A stretch of DNA of 64,000 nucleotides, from positions 40,017-104,016 of the forward strand of contig JAHBWU010000004.1 in NCBI GenBank assembly GCA_019636835.1, read 5' to 3'. This stretch comes from Nitrospira sp. GTDB lineage: Bacteria; Nitrospirota; Nitrospiria; Nitrospirales; Nitrospiraceae. Under the pieces are notes generated by a model. The model was given only the letters and a program-made list of their open reading frames with translations. It did not search any database and was not told the DNA's origin. Position numbers and translations under genes: made by a program. Positions 35,855 through 44,301 of this stretch are shown one piece after another; the stretch's first letter is position 1; the number at the start of each line of letters is the position of its first letter.

Positions 35855-37996
35855 TCAGAATCCGCTTTCTCTAATCAGCACTGCCACGATGTGATCCCAT
35901 ACTCGTTTCGACAAGCTGGATGGACCTCCATCGATCTGGACGTGACCGGAAATGGCTTGATCGGCATCCAAGATTGCCTCGCGAGGCCTCAATCGAACCC
36001 GATACACTGAGACCTCCGCCTTGAGTTTGCCTCTGTCGTCCTTCCGTACGGCCACATCGCCCCCAAAAATCGAGGCCAAGTAAGGTATGGCCAATTCTCG
36101 CTCATCGACTTCGGCGATCTCTGTGATCTCAGCCTCAAGGGATGATCTGGTTAGATCGTCAGGAATAAACCGTCCTACATGTCCGACAGAAATGTAGGCA
36201 AGCTCGTCGACCGAGACCAGACTTTCGATCTCAGCCTGACTTGTATCGATGAGATAGGCGACAGGAAGCTTCTGATCGATCCATCTGCCAGGGGTGAGTG
36301 AATCTGCACGATCGCGTATGATTCCAGTCATGGGAGCCTTGAGAATCAGATTCTGCCGTTTAGATTCGAGTCCGGTCAATTCCACCAGCCCTGCCTTCAA
36401 CGATTCGGCGATCACTTGACGTTGCGCTCGGTCCGGATCATGACCGGCCTGGCGGCCGAGACGATAGTCCCACATCGCCACTTTGGTTTCCGCCAGCCGC
36501 ACTTCTTTCTCCAGCAAGGGATTCTCCAGTACCGCGATCTGCTCACCGGCTGTGACACGTTGTCCATCTCCTGCCGACACCTGGCTGATCCGCCCCGGCG
36601 TCGGTGCATAGATCGTGGCGTAAGATACCGCCTGAAGGACCGCGGGAGCGGAGACACTCGTGCGGAAAGGAATACACGCGAGCGAGAGGAGGATACCGAG
36701 GACGATGGCCGTGCCCAAGGCTCTCGATGAAGCCGCATAGAGGTTACGGTCGGCCCACCAGCTTTTGATCTCACGAACGATGGGCACGGCAATGAACCAG
36801 CCAATCTCGATCAGAAACAGAACGATGCCGAGCGCTTTGAAAAAGTAGTGATACACCATGACGGCGATGCCCGTAAACAGCACGAGTCGGTAGAACCAGA
36901 TCGCCCATGCATAGGCGACCATTGTGCGGCGCATGCCGATCGACACTATCTCCGGCGGTTGGCTCTGGTGACCAAAAAGCACCGTGCGCAGCCGCCATTG
37001 TCCAAACGCAAACGCCCGGTCCTGAAGATTGGGAATACGCAATGCATCCGCCAGCACATAGTAGCCGTCGAAGCGCATGAGGGGGTTCAGATTGACCGCG
37101 AGGCTCATGATCAAGCTGGTCGTGGCGACGATGAAAGCGATGCTTCGCGCGGTACCTTCAGGCAGAAAACCCCAGGCGAAGAATGCAACAGCGGCCAACC
37201 CTAACTCAGCAATGACTCCGCCTGCTGCGATCAACAGACGCTTTCGCTTCGATGTCAGACGATAGGAATCAGATACGTCGGAATAGAGGACCGGCATCAT
37301 GACCATGAAGGCAATACCCATCGTCGGGACTCGGCATCCAAATCTCGTGGCGGTGTAAGCGTGCCCCAGCTCGTGGACAATCTTTACCACCCCAAGCGAG
37401 AGGGTGTAGAGGATCGCGCCACGCCAGTTGAAGAAATAGAGAAAGGTCGAAACAAATGCGTCCCATTGGCGGCCGACGAGGATCAATCCGATCAACCCCA
37501 TCAAGCCGAACATCCATCCGGCCGCCACCGTGTAGAAGGGTGCAACGTACGGAAGCGTTGCCTTCAAAAAGTTGTGAGGATGCACAAGCGGGATCTTGAC
37601 GAACAGATAGTGATGGACTACCCACATCAACCAATTCTGTTCTCCAGCTTGGGCCTGTGTCTGATAATCGGTATGCTTGCCACCGGCGGATCGTTCGGTC
37701 AAATTGTTCGCATAGAGAAATTTCACAAAGTCTTCCACGTCCTCGACCGTCATCCGGCAGGTCGTCTCACGCGCCATCACCGCATGGAGTTTCTCAATCG
37801 TTCCAGCGTTCCAGTGTTTGATCATCTGATAGACCGACCACTCAATCTGGAAATACCGGTTGCAAATGAGATCGACAATAGTCCACGTCGGCACGCCATC
37901 GGGTGTCGGAGTACCGCGATTAAACTGGAGGTTCGTGCGAAGCGGTGGGAGCTTGCGTTCACGCGGTTTGGCGTCTGGTGATCCCGGGATGGACAT
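35855..37996 (-). CDS. PqqD-M50 peptidase-HlyD fusion, probable export/processing component
   Basis: 713 residues. Residues about 35-100 form a PqqD-like winged-helix domain (TIVDLICNRYFQIEWSVYQ, VEDVEDFVKFLYANNL), a fold that often binds peptide leaders. A site-2-protease-like M50 membrane domain has the zinc motif HELGH (208-212) and the partner motif NPLMRFDGYY (Asn304, Asp310). After several helices the C-terminal part (about 450-713) is a HlyD-type membrane-fusion module with lipoyl halves (PGRISQVSAGDGQRVTAGEQIAVLE-type region). The gene starts three bases after the GAF-like-HlyD gene. The domains together suggest recognition, cleavage and passage of an exported protein; the cargo gene is 254 bp downstream. 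Confidence 0.82.
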   Translation of the reverse strand: MSIPGSPDAKPRERKLPPLRTNLQFNRGTPTPDGVPTWTIVDLICNRYFQIEWSVYQMIKHWNAGTIEKLHAVMARETTCRMTVEDVEDFVKFLYANNLTERSAGGKHTDYQTQAQAGEQNWLMWVVHHYLFVKIPLVHPHNFLKATLPYVAPFYTVAAGWMFGLMGLIGLILVGRQWDAFVSTFLYFFNWRGAILYTLSLGVVKIVHELGHAYTATRFGCRVPTMGIAFMVMMPVLYSDVSDSYRLTSKRKRLLIAAGGVIAELGLAAVAFFAWGFLPEGTARSIAFIVATTSLIMSLAVNLNPLMRFDGYYVLADALRIPNLQDRAFAFGQWRLRTVLFGHQSQPPEIVSIGMRRTMVAYAWAIWFYRLVLFTGIAVMVYHYFFKALGIVLFLIEIGWFIAVPIVREIKSWWADRNLYAASSRALGTAIVLGILLSLACIPFRTSVSAPAVLQAVSYATIYAPTPGRISQVSAGDGQRVTAGEQIAVLENPLLEKEVRLAETKVAMWDYRLGRQAGHDPDRAQRQVIAESLKAGLVELTGLESKRQNLILKAPMTGIIRDRADSLTPGRWIDQKLPVAYLIDTSQAEIESLVSVDELAYISVGHVGRFIPDDLTRSSLEAEITEIAEVDERELAIPYLASIFGGDVAVRKDDRGKLKAEVSVYRVRLRPREAILDADQAISGHVQIDGGPSSLSKRVWDHIVAVLIRESGF

Positions 37997-37999
37997 GAT

Positions 38000-39367
38000 C
38001 TACCACCCCACCCATTGTCGAACCGCCGTCAAGGGACGCCGTAGTAATAGATATGCGAGAGGTCCTTGTTCACCATAGACCTTTGCCGTGCCTTGCCAAC
38101 CAGTGCGGACACGCGGATCCGGTTGTGCCAGTCGAGCCGTCACGCGGTAGGCCAAGACATCCCCCGGCAGAACCTCGGCATGGTAACTCGTATGGATCAC
38201 GGTTGCCGCAAAGGACTCCAATGGAAGAGCGTTGAGAAAGACGACGGCTTCGGCTCCTTCTTTGAGGACGATGGCGTCGGCCACCGGCAAGTCGATCCGC
38301 AGCTCGATCTGCTTGGGATCCGCGATTTCCATGATGCGTTCACCGACGGTCACCGGCCGTCCGACCCAATCGGACTTGTCTGAATAGAGGAGCAAACCGG
38401 ATTTCGACGCCCTGACCTCGATCTGGTCGAGCAGCTCTTTCGCATAGTCGAGCTCGATCCGATGGAGATCTGCTTCGACTTCCTTCAAGCGGGCATCGGC
38501 CTTGCGTCGCGGATCGCTAAAGCTGGCTTGGACAGCCTGGCTATGCTCTGCTCGGGCAACTGCCAACTGTTTTTCCGCGACACGGAATTGATTCCGCAGA
38601 TTGGTGTCTTCATACCGGAACAACACGGCGCCACGTTGCACCATTTGGTTTGGCGGCACCAGCACATCCGCGATGACGCCGTCCATGGGTGCGCTGACCA
38701 CCACCGGATCTTTCGGCATGACTTTGACCGGCGCCACGGCGGAAATACGGATCGGTAAACAAAGTACGCCCAACGTGGCAACCAACAGAAGCCACCAGGC
38801 AGGTTTCGTGATCTTCCGAGGCCAGCCCTGTTCCTTTTTCGAAAGAGCCTTCCACGCATACGCAAAACTTCCGGCCAGCCGATGGACGATCGCCACATCG
38901 TTTTCCTGCCAGGCGAAATCTCGCTCGAACCACCAAGCCCCGAGTACCGCTTCATCCGGATGTTGCAATGGGCACCACAGCACCTGCCCTTTCACAAACT
39001 CCCGCCAGCCGTTGCGAAGCGTATCGGGCAGCAATTCTTCAGTGACTACCATCGGCTGTTCACTGGTATTACCAGCTCGACGCAGCGCCTGAACCGCCTG
39101 CTCGATCCACACGATCATAGGCGCATCACGATCAACGACGGCGATGCTTGACGCGTTAAGCACGCGATACATTTCCTTCGCTGAACCGGGTGGACCCAGC
39201 AGAAAGGCCTGGTCGTAGGGAATCAGTCGTCTAGTTTCGTTGACGGAGAGAAACTGCAACTCTTGGATTGTCTTAGCCGCACGAATTTGTCCTTCCAGAT
39301 GGGTAAGAGCCGCTAGATGAATCAGAGTCGGAAGCTGTTGTGCAGTCGGCTCGGCAGTCGTTGCCAT
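38000..39367 (-). CDS. HlyD-family adaptor with N-terminal GAF-like domain
   Basis: 455 residues. Residues about 10-175 look like a GAF domain in the cytoplasm (LIHLAALTHLEGQIRAAK, FLSVNETRRLIPYDQAFLL). A single membrane helix (about 190-207, WWLLLVATLGVLCLPI) leads to a HlyD/membrane-fusion part with lipoyl motif (APMDGVIADVLVPPNQMVQ), a coiled-coil hairpin and a beta-barrel. It bridges the inner membrane to the TolC channel. The cytoplasmic GAF could gate export in response to a ligand or partner. The stop of the upstream adaptor is two bases away. Confidence 0.82.
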   Translation of the reverse strand: MATTAEPTAQQLPTLIHLAALTHLEGQIRAAKTIQELQFLSVNETRRLIPYDQAFLLGPPGSAKEMYRVLNASSIAVVDRDAPMIVWIEQAVQALRRAGNTSEQPMVVTEELLPDTLRNGWREFVKGQVLWCPLQHPDEAVLGAWWFERDFAWQENDVAIVHRLAGSFAYAWKALSKKEQGWPRKITKPAWWLLLVATLGVLCLPIRISAVAPVKVMPKDPVVVSAPMDGVIADVLVPPNQMVQRGAVLFRYEDTNLRNQFRVAEKQLAVARAEHSQAVQASFSDPRRKADARLKEVEADLHRIELDYAKELLDQIEVRASKSGLLLYSDKSDWVGRPVTVGERIMEIADPKQIELRIDLPVADAIVLKEGAEAVVFLNALPLESFAATVIHTSYHAEVLPGDVLAYRVTARLAQPDPRVRTGWQGTAKVYGEQGPLAYLLLRRPLTAVRQWVGW

Positions 39368-39369
39368 GT

Positions 39370-40152
39370 TTAAGGTTGCTCCGGAAATTGGGCGGACCCG
39401 CTCATGCCGGCCAAGATTTCAGACGGCAATTTCTCGAAAGCCCCTGTCACTTTGATCGTCTGGCTCGCAGGATCGATTGAGGCGCCGATTTCCCTGATCC
39501 TTGCCGGATAGCTTTTTCTGGTTTCATCTACGACAAAGGTAAATGACGACTTGCGTCGGAGCCAGGACAGCGAAGAAGAGGACAGCACGAGCTCGATCTC
39601 AAGAGTGCTGTCGTCCAGCAGGCTGATTAATTTGTCGTTGGGAAATATGTTCTCATGCTCGTTGACCATGACGCTGACCACGCGCCCGCCGAAGGGAGCA
39701 ATGATTTGGCATCCCTTTACGTTGACCTCGGCGACCCGAATAGCTGCAAATGCCTTCTTGGCCTCCGCCTCTGATGTTTCTAGATCGAGTTTGCTCACGG
39801 CATTGAGTTTGCCGAGCTCAATGTTATTCTTATAGATTTTGTCTTTCGCCTCATGTTCCGCGATGGTGACCGCTAATTCTGCACGATACTTGTCACAGTC
39901 GAGTTGGACCAATGTGTGCCCCTTTTCGAAGCGCTGTCCTTCCTTGTATGGAAGTTGACTGACACGGCCTTGGACCTGGGCATAGAGGATCGCCTGTGCC
40001 GACGGCTTCACGATTCCACGCGCGATGCCGAACTCCTGCCTTGTGACATGAACTGATCGGTCTCCTTTGGACCCCCCTGTCGCAGAAACACTCACCGCCA
40101 TGACGGTGAAGAGCACCAGGACCAGCACGCTACTGTGCCACCGGTATCGCAT
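39370..40152 (-). CDS. Periplasmic adaptor (HlyD/RND type)
   Basis: 260 residues from the ATG at 40152, which has AAGGAGAT upstream; it overlaps the end of the TolC-like gene by 23 bp. An N-terminal signal helix (SSVLVLVLFTVMAVSVSATG) is followed by the lipoyl half GRVSQLPYKEGQRFEKG, a coiled-coil hairpin rich in Glu/Lys/Ala, and the second lipoyl half IIAPFGGRVVSVMVNEHENI. It is short for the family and ends soon after the beta-barrel. It would link TolC to the inner-membrane components encoded next. Confidence 0.88.
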   Translation of the reverse strand: MRYRWHSSVLVLVLFTVMAVSVSATGGSKGDRSVHVTRQEFGIARGIVKPSAQAILYAQVQGRVSQLPYKEGQRFEKGHTLVQLDCDKYRAELAVTIAEHEAKDKIYKNNIELGKLNAVSKLDLETSEAEAKKAFAAIRVAEVNVKGCQIIAPFGGRVVSVMVNEHENIFPNDKLISLLDDSTLEIELVLSSSSLSWLRRKSSFTFVVDETRKSYPARIREIGASIDPASQTIKVTGAFEKLPSEILAGMSGSAQFPEQP

Positions 40153-41701
40153 GGGCTTCCGATCTCCTTTCTGCTCCCGACATCGGGAAACCACTCGATT
40201 CCCAATACTGTCTAATTGAATCGGCGAGTTGAGCCACATTTTGTTCGCCCATGCTGGCGGGAACCGCTTCCTCTCCAAGAGATGCCATCAAGGTGGCATA
40301 GGCCGTTTCCAGTCCAGATCGTGCGGTATCCAGTCTCACATCCGCCGCGACATCGTTGACTTGTTCTCGGATCAACGCGAGATCATTCGTACTTTGCGTC
40401 GTCCACAAGTTTCTAGTGTGCTCCGCGATCGCTGCCTGCGCTCGCTGATAATTCCACGCGTCCTGATATTCCTCCTTGGCATGAACGAACTGAGTGGCGC
40501 CCACATGCACCTCCGTCAGGATGGACAAGCTCAATGCCAAGCTTTGGGCATCCAACATTTGCCCGTGTGCTTCGATCGCTTTGAGCTTTGCCGGTGTTCG
40601 AAATACCGACAATAGGTTCCAACTCACCTGGGCGGCATAAGTCAGCCAGTTTTGATAGAAGAGTAAACTGTTGCTGTTATAGTACCCGCCGAATGAAACC
40701 TTCAGACTGGGAAAGAGCTCCAAGAATACGGCCTTTACTTCCTTGGCATTAATTCGCTTCTTATAGTCAATGGCTCGCAGCTCCGGTCTGAGCAATAGCG
40801 CCTGTTCTTCCATCTTCTGACTATCCAAATTGATCGCCGGCACCGAAGTCGCACTCGGTGGCATGACCAGATCGAACGACGTTCCAGGTGGCACCCCCAT
40901 CATCGAAGCCAATTGTGTCTTGGCCGTACTGAATTCACGGAAGAGACGTCGAACTTCCCGCTGTATATTGAGCAAATCCCGCTGATAGTTGAGGGGGGTC
41001 AGCGGAGCCTGAAGTTTTCGGTCGACGATTCGCTGAGTGCTAACCAGCGCCGTCGAGACCGATTCATTCAGCAACTGAATCCTCGGGAGCACCCGTTCCG
41101 CGCTCACGGCGCGCCAGTACGCGCTTCGAACTTCCTGTACGAGCCGGACCGCGATACGCCGCTTTTCCTCCTCTGCAATCATCACATTGTCGGCTGCCTG
41201 TTGTGCACGCACGAACGACAACCCGAAATCCAGGACATCCCAACTCAAGGCGAGATTGCCGTACGTGATGTTCTTGTCTGCTGAAGTGAACGGTTCAATT
41301 GCTTGACGTCCGGTGATGATCGATTGCCCTACACCACCGCTGAAATTATTGCGTCCATCGAAACCGGCGTTGGCGGAAACTTGGGGAAGCAATGAATAGT
41401 GCGCGATATTGAGCTGCTGATGAGCCAGTTGAATTTGCATCGTTTTGACCTTCGCATCCAAGTTGTACTTCAAGGCACGTGCAATGGCTTCATAGAGGTC
41501 GATTGGTCCCGTGATTGGCTCCTCAATCGACGAAATGGCTTCAAAATCTTTCACCGCCCGAGCCTTCACCTCTTCCTTGTTCAGTGCGTGCGGTCTGACA
41601 AGACACCCTGTGAGTGAGAGCAGAACGACCAAAATAACGGCAGTCCGCAACACAGTGTGAACCCAGTTTTGGGCATGCTGAAGAGTACTCAGCACCATCA
41701 T
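40130..41701 (-). CDS. TolC-family outer-membrane channel lipoprotein
   Basis: 523 residues. The signal peptide ends in a lipobox LSLTGC, so the mature protein is lipid-anchored in the outer membrane. The body shows the internal duplication of TolC/OEP proteins, each half starting with a LYEAIARALKYNLD- or PELRAIDYKKRINAKE-type helix and with SLLPQVSANAGFDGR and ELFPSLKVSFGGYY strands before the channel helices. It is the first gene of the export cassette and provides the exit duct. A T-tract-like promoter region lies in the divergent gap upstream. Confidence 0.88.
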   Translation of the reverse strand: MMVLSTLQHAQNWVHTVLRTAVILVVLLSLTGCLVRPHALNKEEVKARAVKDFEAISSIEEPITGPIDLYEAIARALKYNLDAKVKTMQIQLAHQQLNIAHYSLLPQVSANAGFDGRNNFSGGVGQSIITGRQAIEPFTSADKNITYGNLALSWDVLDFGLSFVRAQQAADNVMIAEEEKRRIAVRLVQEVRSAYWRAVSAERVLPRIQLLNESVSTALVSTQRIVDRKLQAPLTPLNYQRDLLNIQREVRRLFREFSTAKTQLASMMGVPPGTSFDLVMPPSATSVPAINLDSQKMEEQALLLRPELRAIDYKKRINAKEVKAVFLELFPSLKVSFGGYYNSNSLLFYQNWLTYAAQVSWNLLSVFRTPAKLKAIEAHGQMLDAQSLALSLSILTEVHVGATQFVHAKEEYQDAWNYQRAQAAIAEHTRNLWTTQSTNDLALIREQVNDVAADVRLDTARSGLETAYATLMASLGEEAVPASMGEQNVAQLADSIRQYWESSGFPMSGAERRSEAHAIPVAQ

Positions 41702-42073
41702 GGCGATCCCGCCCCCTAAGATTTTCTCCCGTTATGCTATCGGTCAAGTTGAGGAAGAACTTGACTCAATGGAGGGGAACAGAGCCGAACTATGCTGAGC
41801 CATTAAGGAAGCGACTCATGGGGTTCATAAGCCACTTAGGTCGAACTTTCGCTCCCACGTCGGGAATGATCAGGTCTTTGCCTCGGGAGGCGTCGGTGTT
41901 GGCTTCGTGAAGCATCAAGGTTTTCACCTATCAGATGTCGATCGGCGCGGGGGTTCCCAGCTCAGGCTTCCCCCCTTTCGAGTTACCTCATTCGAATCTA
42001 TCTCACTCCCAAGTCATCGGCTATCTTTCTCACAACAAGCACGAAGCCCTGACCTTTACCAAGGAGACTAAAC
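41702..42073. other. Divergent intergenic region upstream of the export cassette
   Basis: About 370 bp between two divergently transcribed genes. It must contain the promoter of the tolC-hlyD cassette and of the small zinc-ribbon gene; an AAGGAG site precedes the latter. No gene, repeat or hairpin of note was seen. Confidence 0.45.
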
Positions 42074-42319
42074 ATGAATTGCTCACGCTGCCACGGACTC
42101 ATGGTGAGGGAACATTTCCTAGACTTTGAGGGTACTTACGGACATATGTGGGCCCACGGATACCGCTGCATGAATTGCGGGAATGTTCATGACCCGGTCA
42201 TCGAACAACACCGGCTTGCCAAGGCACAATCGACGTTAGTACTCGCACAGGGTGAAGCGGATCACAGGGAAGACGAACTCCACACAGAAGCACATTCAGT
42301 CGTCATGCGTGCGGCTTGA
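42074..42319 (+). CDS. Small zinc-ribbon protein
   Basis: 81 residues with a clear AAGGAG upstream. Two CxxC pairs (NCSRCHGLM and RCMNCGNVHD) should bind one zinc ion; the spacing is that of short zinc-ribbon proteins that bind nucleic acid or partner proteins. The C-terminal half is charged and helical. A receiver-domain gene follows 67 bp later. The specific role is unknown. Confidence 0.75.
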   Translation: MNCSRCHGLMVREHFLDFEGTYGHMWAHGYRCMNCGNVHDPVIEQHRLAKAQSTLVLAQGEADHREDELHTEAHSVVMRAA

Positions 42320-42386
42320 CACTGAATCAAAACCAGGCTGCTACACAGACCCACACGTACACAGTTCTGGCTTGGGAGGAGAGGGC

Positions 42387-42749
42387 ATGGCCAGTATATT
42401 GATCGTCGACGATGATGCACCGATCAGAGCGGTATTGCGCGACATCCTTGAAGAAGACGGTCATCAGATTCGTGAGGCCGCCAACGGCCAAATCGGCCTC
42501 ATGCTCTATCGCGAGGCACCAGCCGACCTCGTTATTACTGACATCCTGATGCCGGAGCGCGATGGAATGGAGGTCACGCTCGCGCTGACGCAGGAATTTC
42601 TGGATGCCAGAGTCATTGCTATGACCGGCGCTGCCGACGATCAGAATTTTCTGAACGTTGCCAAGCTGTTCGGCGCCAGACGTGTAATTCAGAAACCCTT
42701 CACCCCCGACGTCATTCGTCGGGTCGTGCGTTTCACGCTTGATCATTAG
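42387..42749 (+). CDS. Single-domain response regulator
   Basis: 120 residues from the ATG at 42387, preceded by GGGAGGAG; the frame extends upstream but only this start gives a normal receiver. It carries ILIVDDDAPIRAVL, the phospho-Asp in LVITDILMPERDG, Thr in AMTGAAD and Lys in VIQKPFTP. No output domain is present. No kinase is adjacent, so its partner must lie elsewhere. Confidence 0.9.
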   Translation: MASILIVDDDAPIRAVLRDILEEDGHQIREAANGQIGLMLYREAPADLVITDILMPERDGMEVTLALTQEFLDARVIAMTGAADDQNFLNVAKLFGARRVIQKPFTPDVIRRVVRFTLDH

Positions 42750-42809
42750 CCAAACCAACAAGGTGTAGGACAGACCGGACCGGCTTCGCCTCCGAAGATA
42801 AACAGGATG

Positions 42810-44259
42810 TTACGCTAACCCGTCCTTCACTCGTTCAGGAGGTCTCTGAGGCTCGCACAGCTGGGTAGGCCACAACGACCCTGCAAGCATGCCGATTCCC
42901 GCCATTACGAACCCGACGAGCTGTGGAGGCCAGACATCAGTCGGCTGGCTTACTAGCTCCAATGCCAGCCAACTCGTAAGCCCGGCGACAATGGCCCACA
43001 GCGCGCCCTGTGTCGTCGCCCGCTTCCAGTAAAGTCCTGCAAATAATGGGAAAAAGGCCGCCACCAGGGTAACCTTGTACGTGCTCACAACCAGCCTATA
43101 GATCGTCGCATCCGACCACAGCGCAAGAACCAATACCCCCGAGGCAAACCCCACCAGGACCATACGCATGAGGCGTAGAAATTCCGAATCGTTCAGGTGT
43201 GGAATCATCGGCCTGATGACATTCTCGCTTAGCGCAACCGATGGTGCGAGCAGGGTCGCACTGGAGCAACTCATCACTGCAGAAAGAACTGCGCCGAAGA
43301 AAATGACCTGCGCTGCGACCGGAGTATGTTGCAGCACCAGGGTCGGCAGGACCAGCTGCGAATCTTGCTCCAGCAATGTTCCGAACTTGGCAGGATCAAT
43401 CAAAGTTGCGGCATAGGCGAGAAACATCGGTACAAAACAGAAGGCAAAATAGAGCGCGGCCTTGGCAGTGAACCCCGCACAGCTGTAGGCTCGTCGCTAC
43501 TGCCGACGTGATCCGCTGGAACACATCTTGTTGGGGGATAGAACCAAGCATCATGGTCATCCAAGCCCCGACGAATGGAACCCAAGCCGTCATCGTGGCC
43601 GGTGGGAACAAGTCCAGTTTGCCGGCCTCGGCCGCATGGTTGATGACCGTACGCACGCCGCCCGCCAGGTCACCGACGATCGACGCAATATACAAAAGTC
43701 CCCCCATGATCACGGAGATCTGAATGAAATCGAGAATCGCTACAGAAAACATTCCGCCGAACGTCGTATAAGTCAGAACAATCGCGGCGCCGATCACGAT
43801 TCCGACCGACTGGCTGACACTTCCCTCCGTCACGACATTGAGCACCAAGCCCAGCACTTTGAATTGGGCCGCGACCCAGCCCAAGTAGGAGCCTACAATG
43901 CAGAGCGTGCACAACACTTCTACGGTACGGTTATAGCGGTACCGATAGTAATCCCCCACCGTCAGCATATTGAGCCGGTACAGGCGTGGCGCAAAAAAGA
44001 GTCCCGCGAGCATCAAACACATACTGGACCCGAATGGATCGGCGACAACCCCGCGGAGTCCCTCTTTGACGAAGGTAGCCGAGATGCCTAATACCGCTTC
44101 GGCACCAAACCATGTCGCAAACACGGTGGCTACCACAACGGCTAACGGTAGGCTCCTGCCGGCAACGGCAAAGTCCTTGGAGTTCTGCACACGTGTCGCG
44201 GCGAAAAGTCCGATGCCGACAGAAAGGAGAAGATAGAGGATGACGAACCAGAAGACCAC
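42810..44259 (-). pseudogene. Sodium:solute symporter, broken by two frameshifts
   Basis: Two frames together make one SSS-family transporter. The first (44259 to about 43500) has helices from VFWFVILYLLLSVGIGLF through FQRITSA; the second (about 43480 to 42810) continues with AKAALYFAFCFVPMFLAYAA and runs to the end. A short middle piece, SDEPTAVRGSL, reads in the third frame. So two single-base changes lie within about 70 bp (43440-43510). The conserved text on both sides is otherwise undamaged. It would import an unknown solute with sodium. Real loss or a sequence error are both possible. Confidence 0.8.
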
Positions 44260-44301
44260 GCGCGCAGGATAAGGCCATCCTGGCTTGCAATCAATCGATA
44301 T

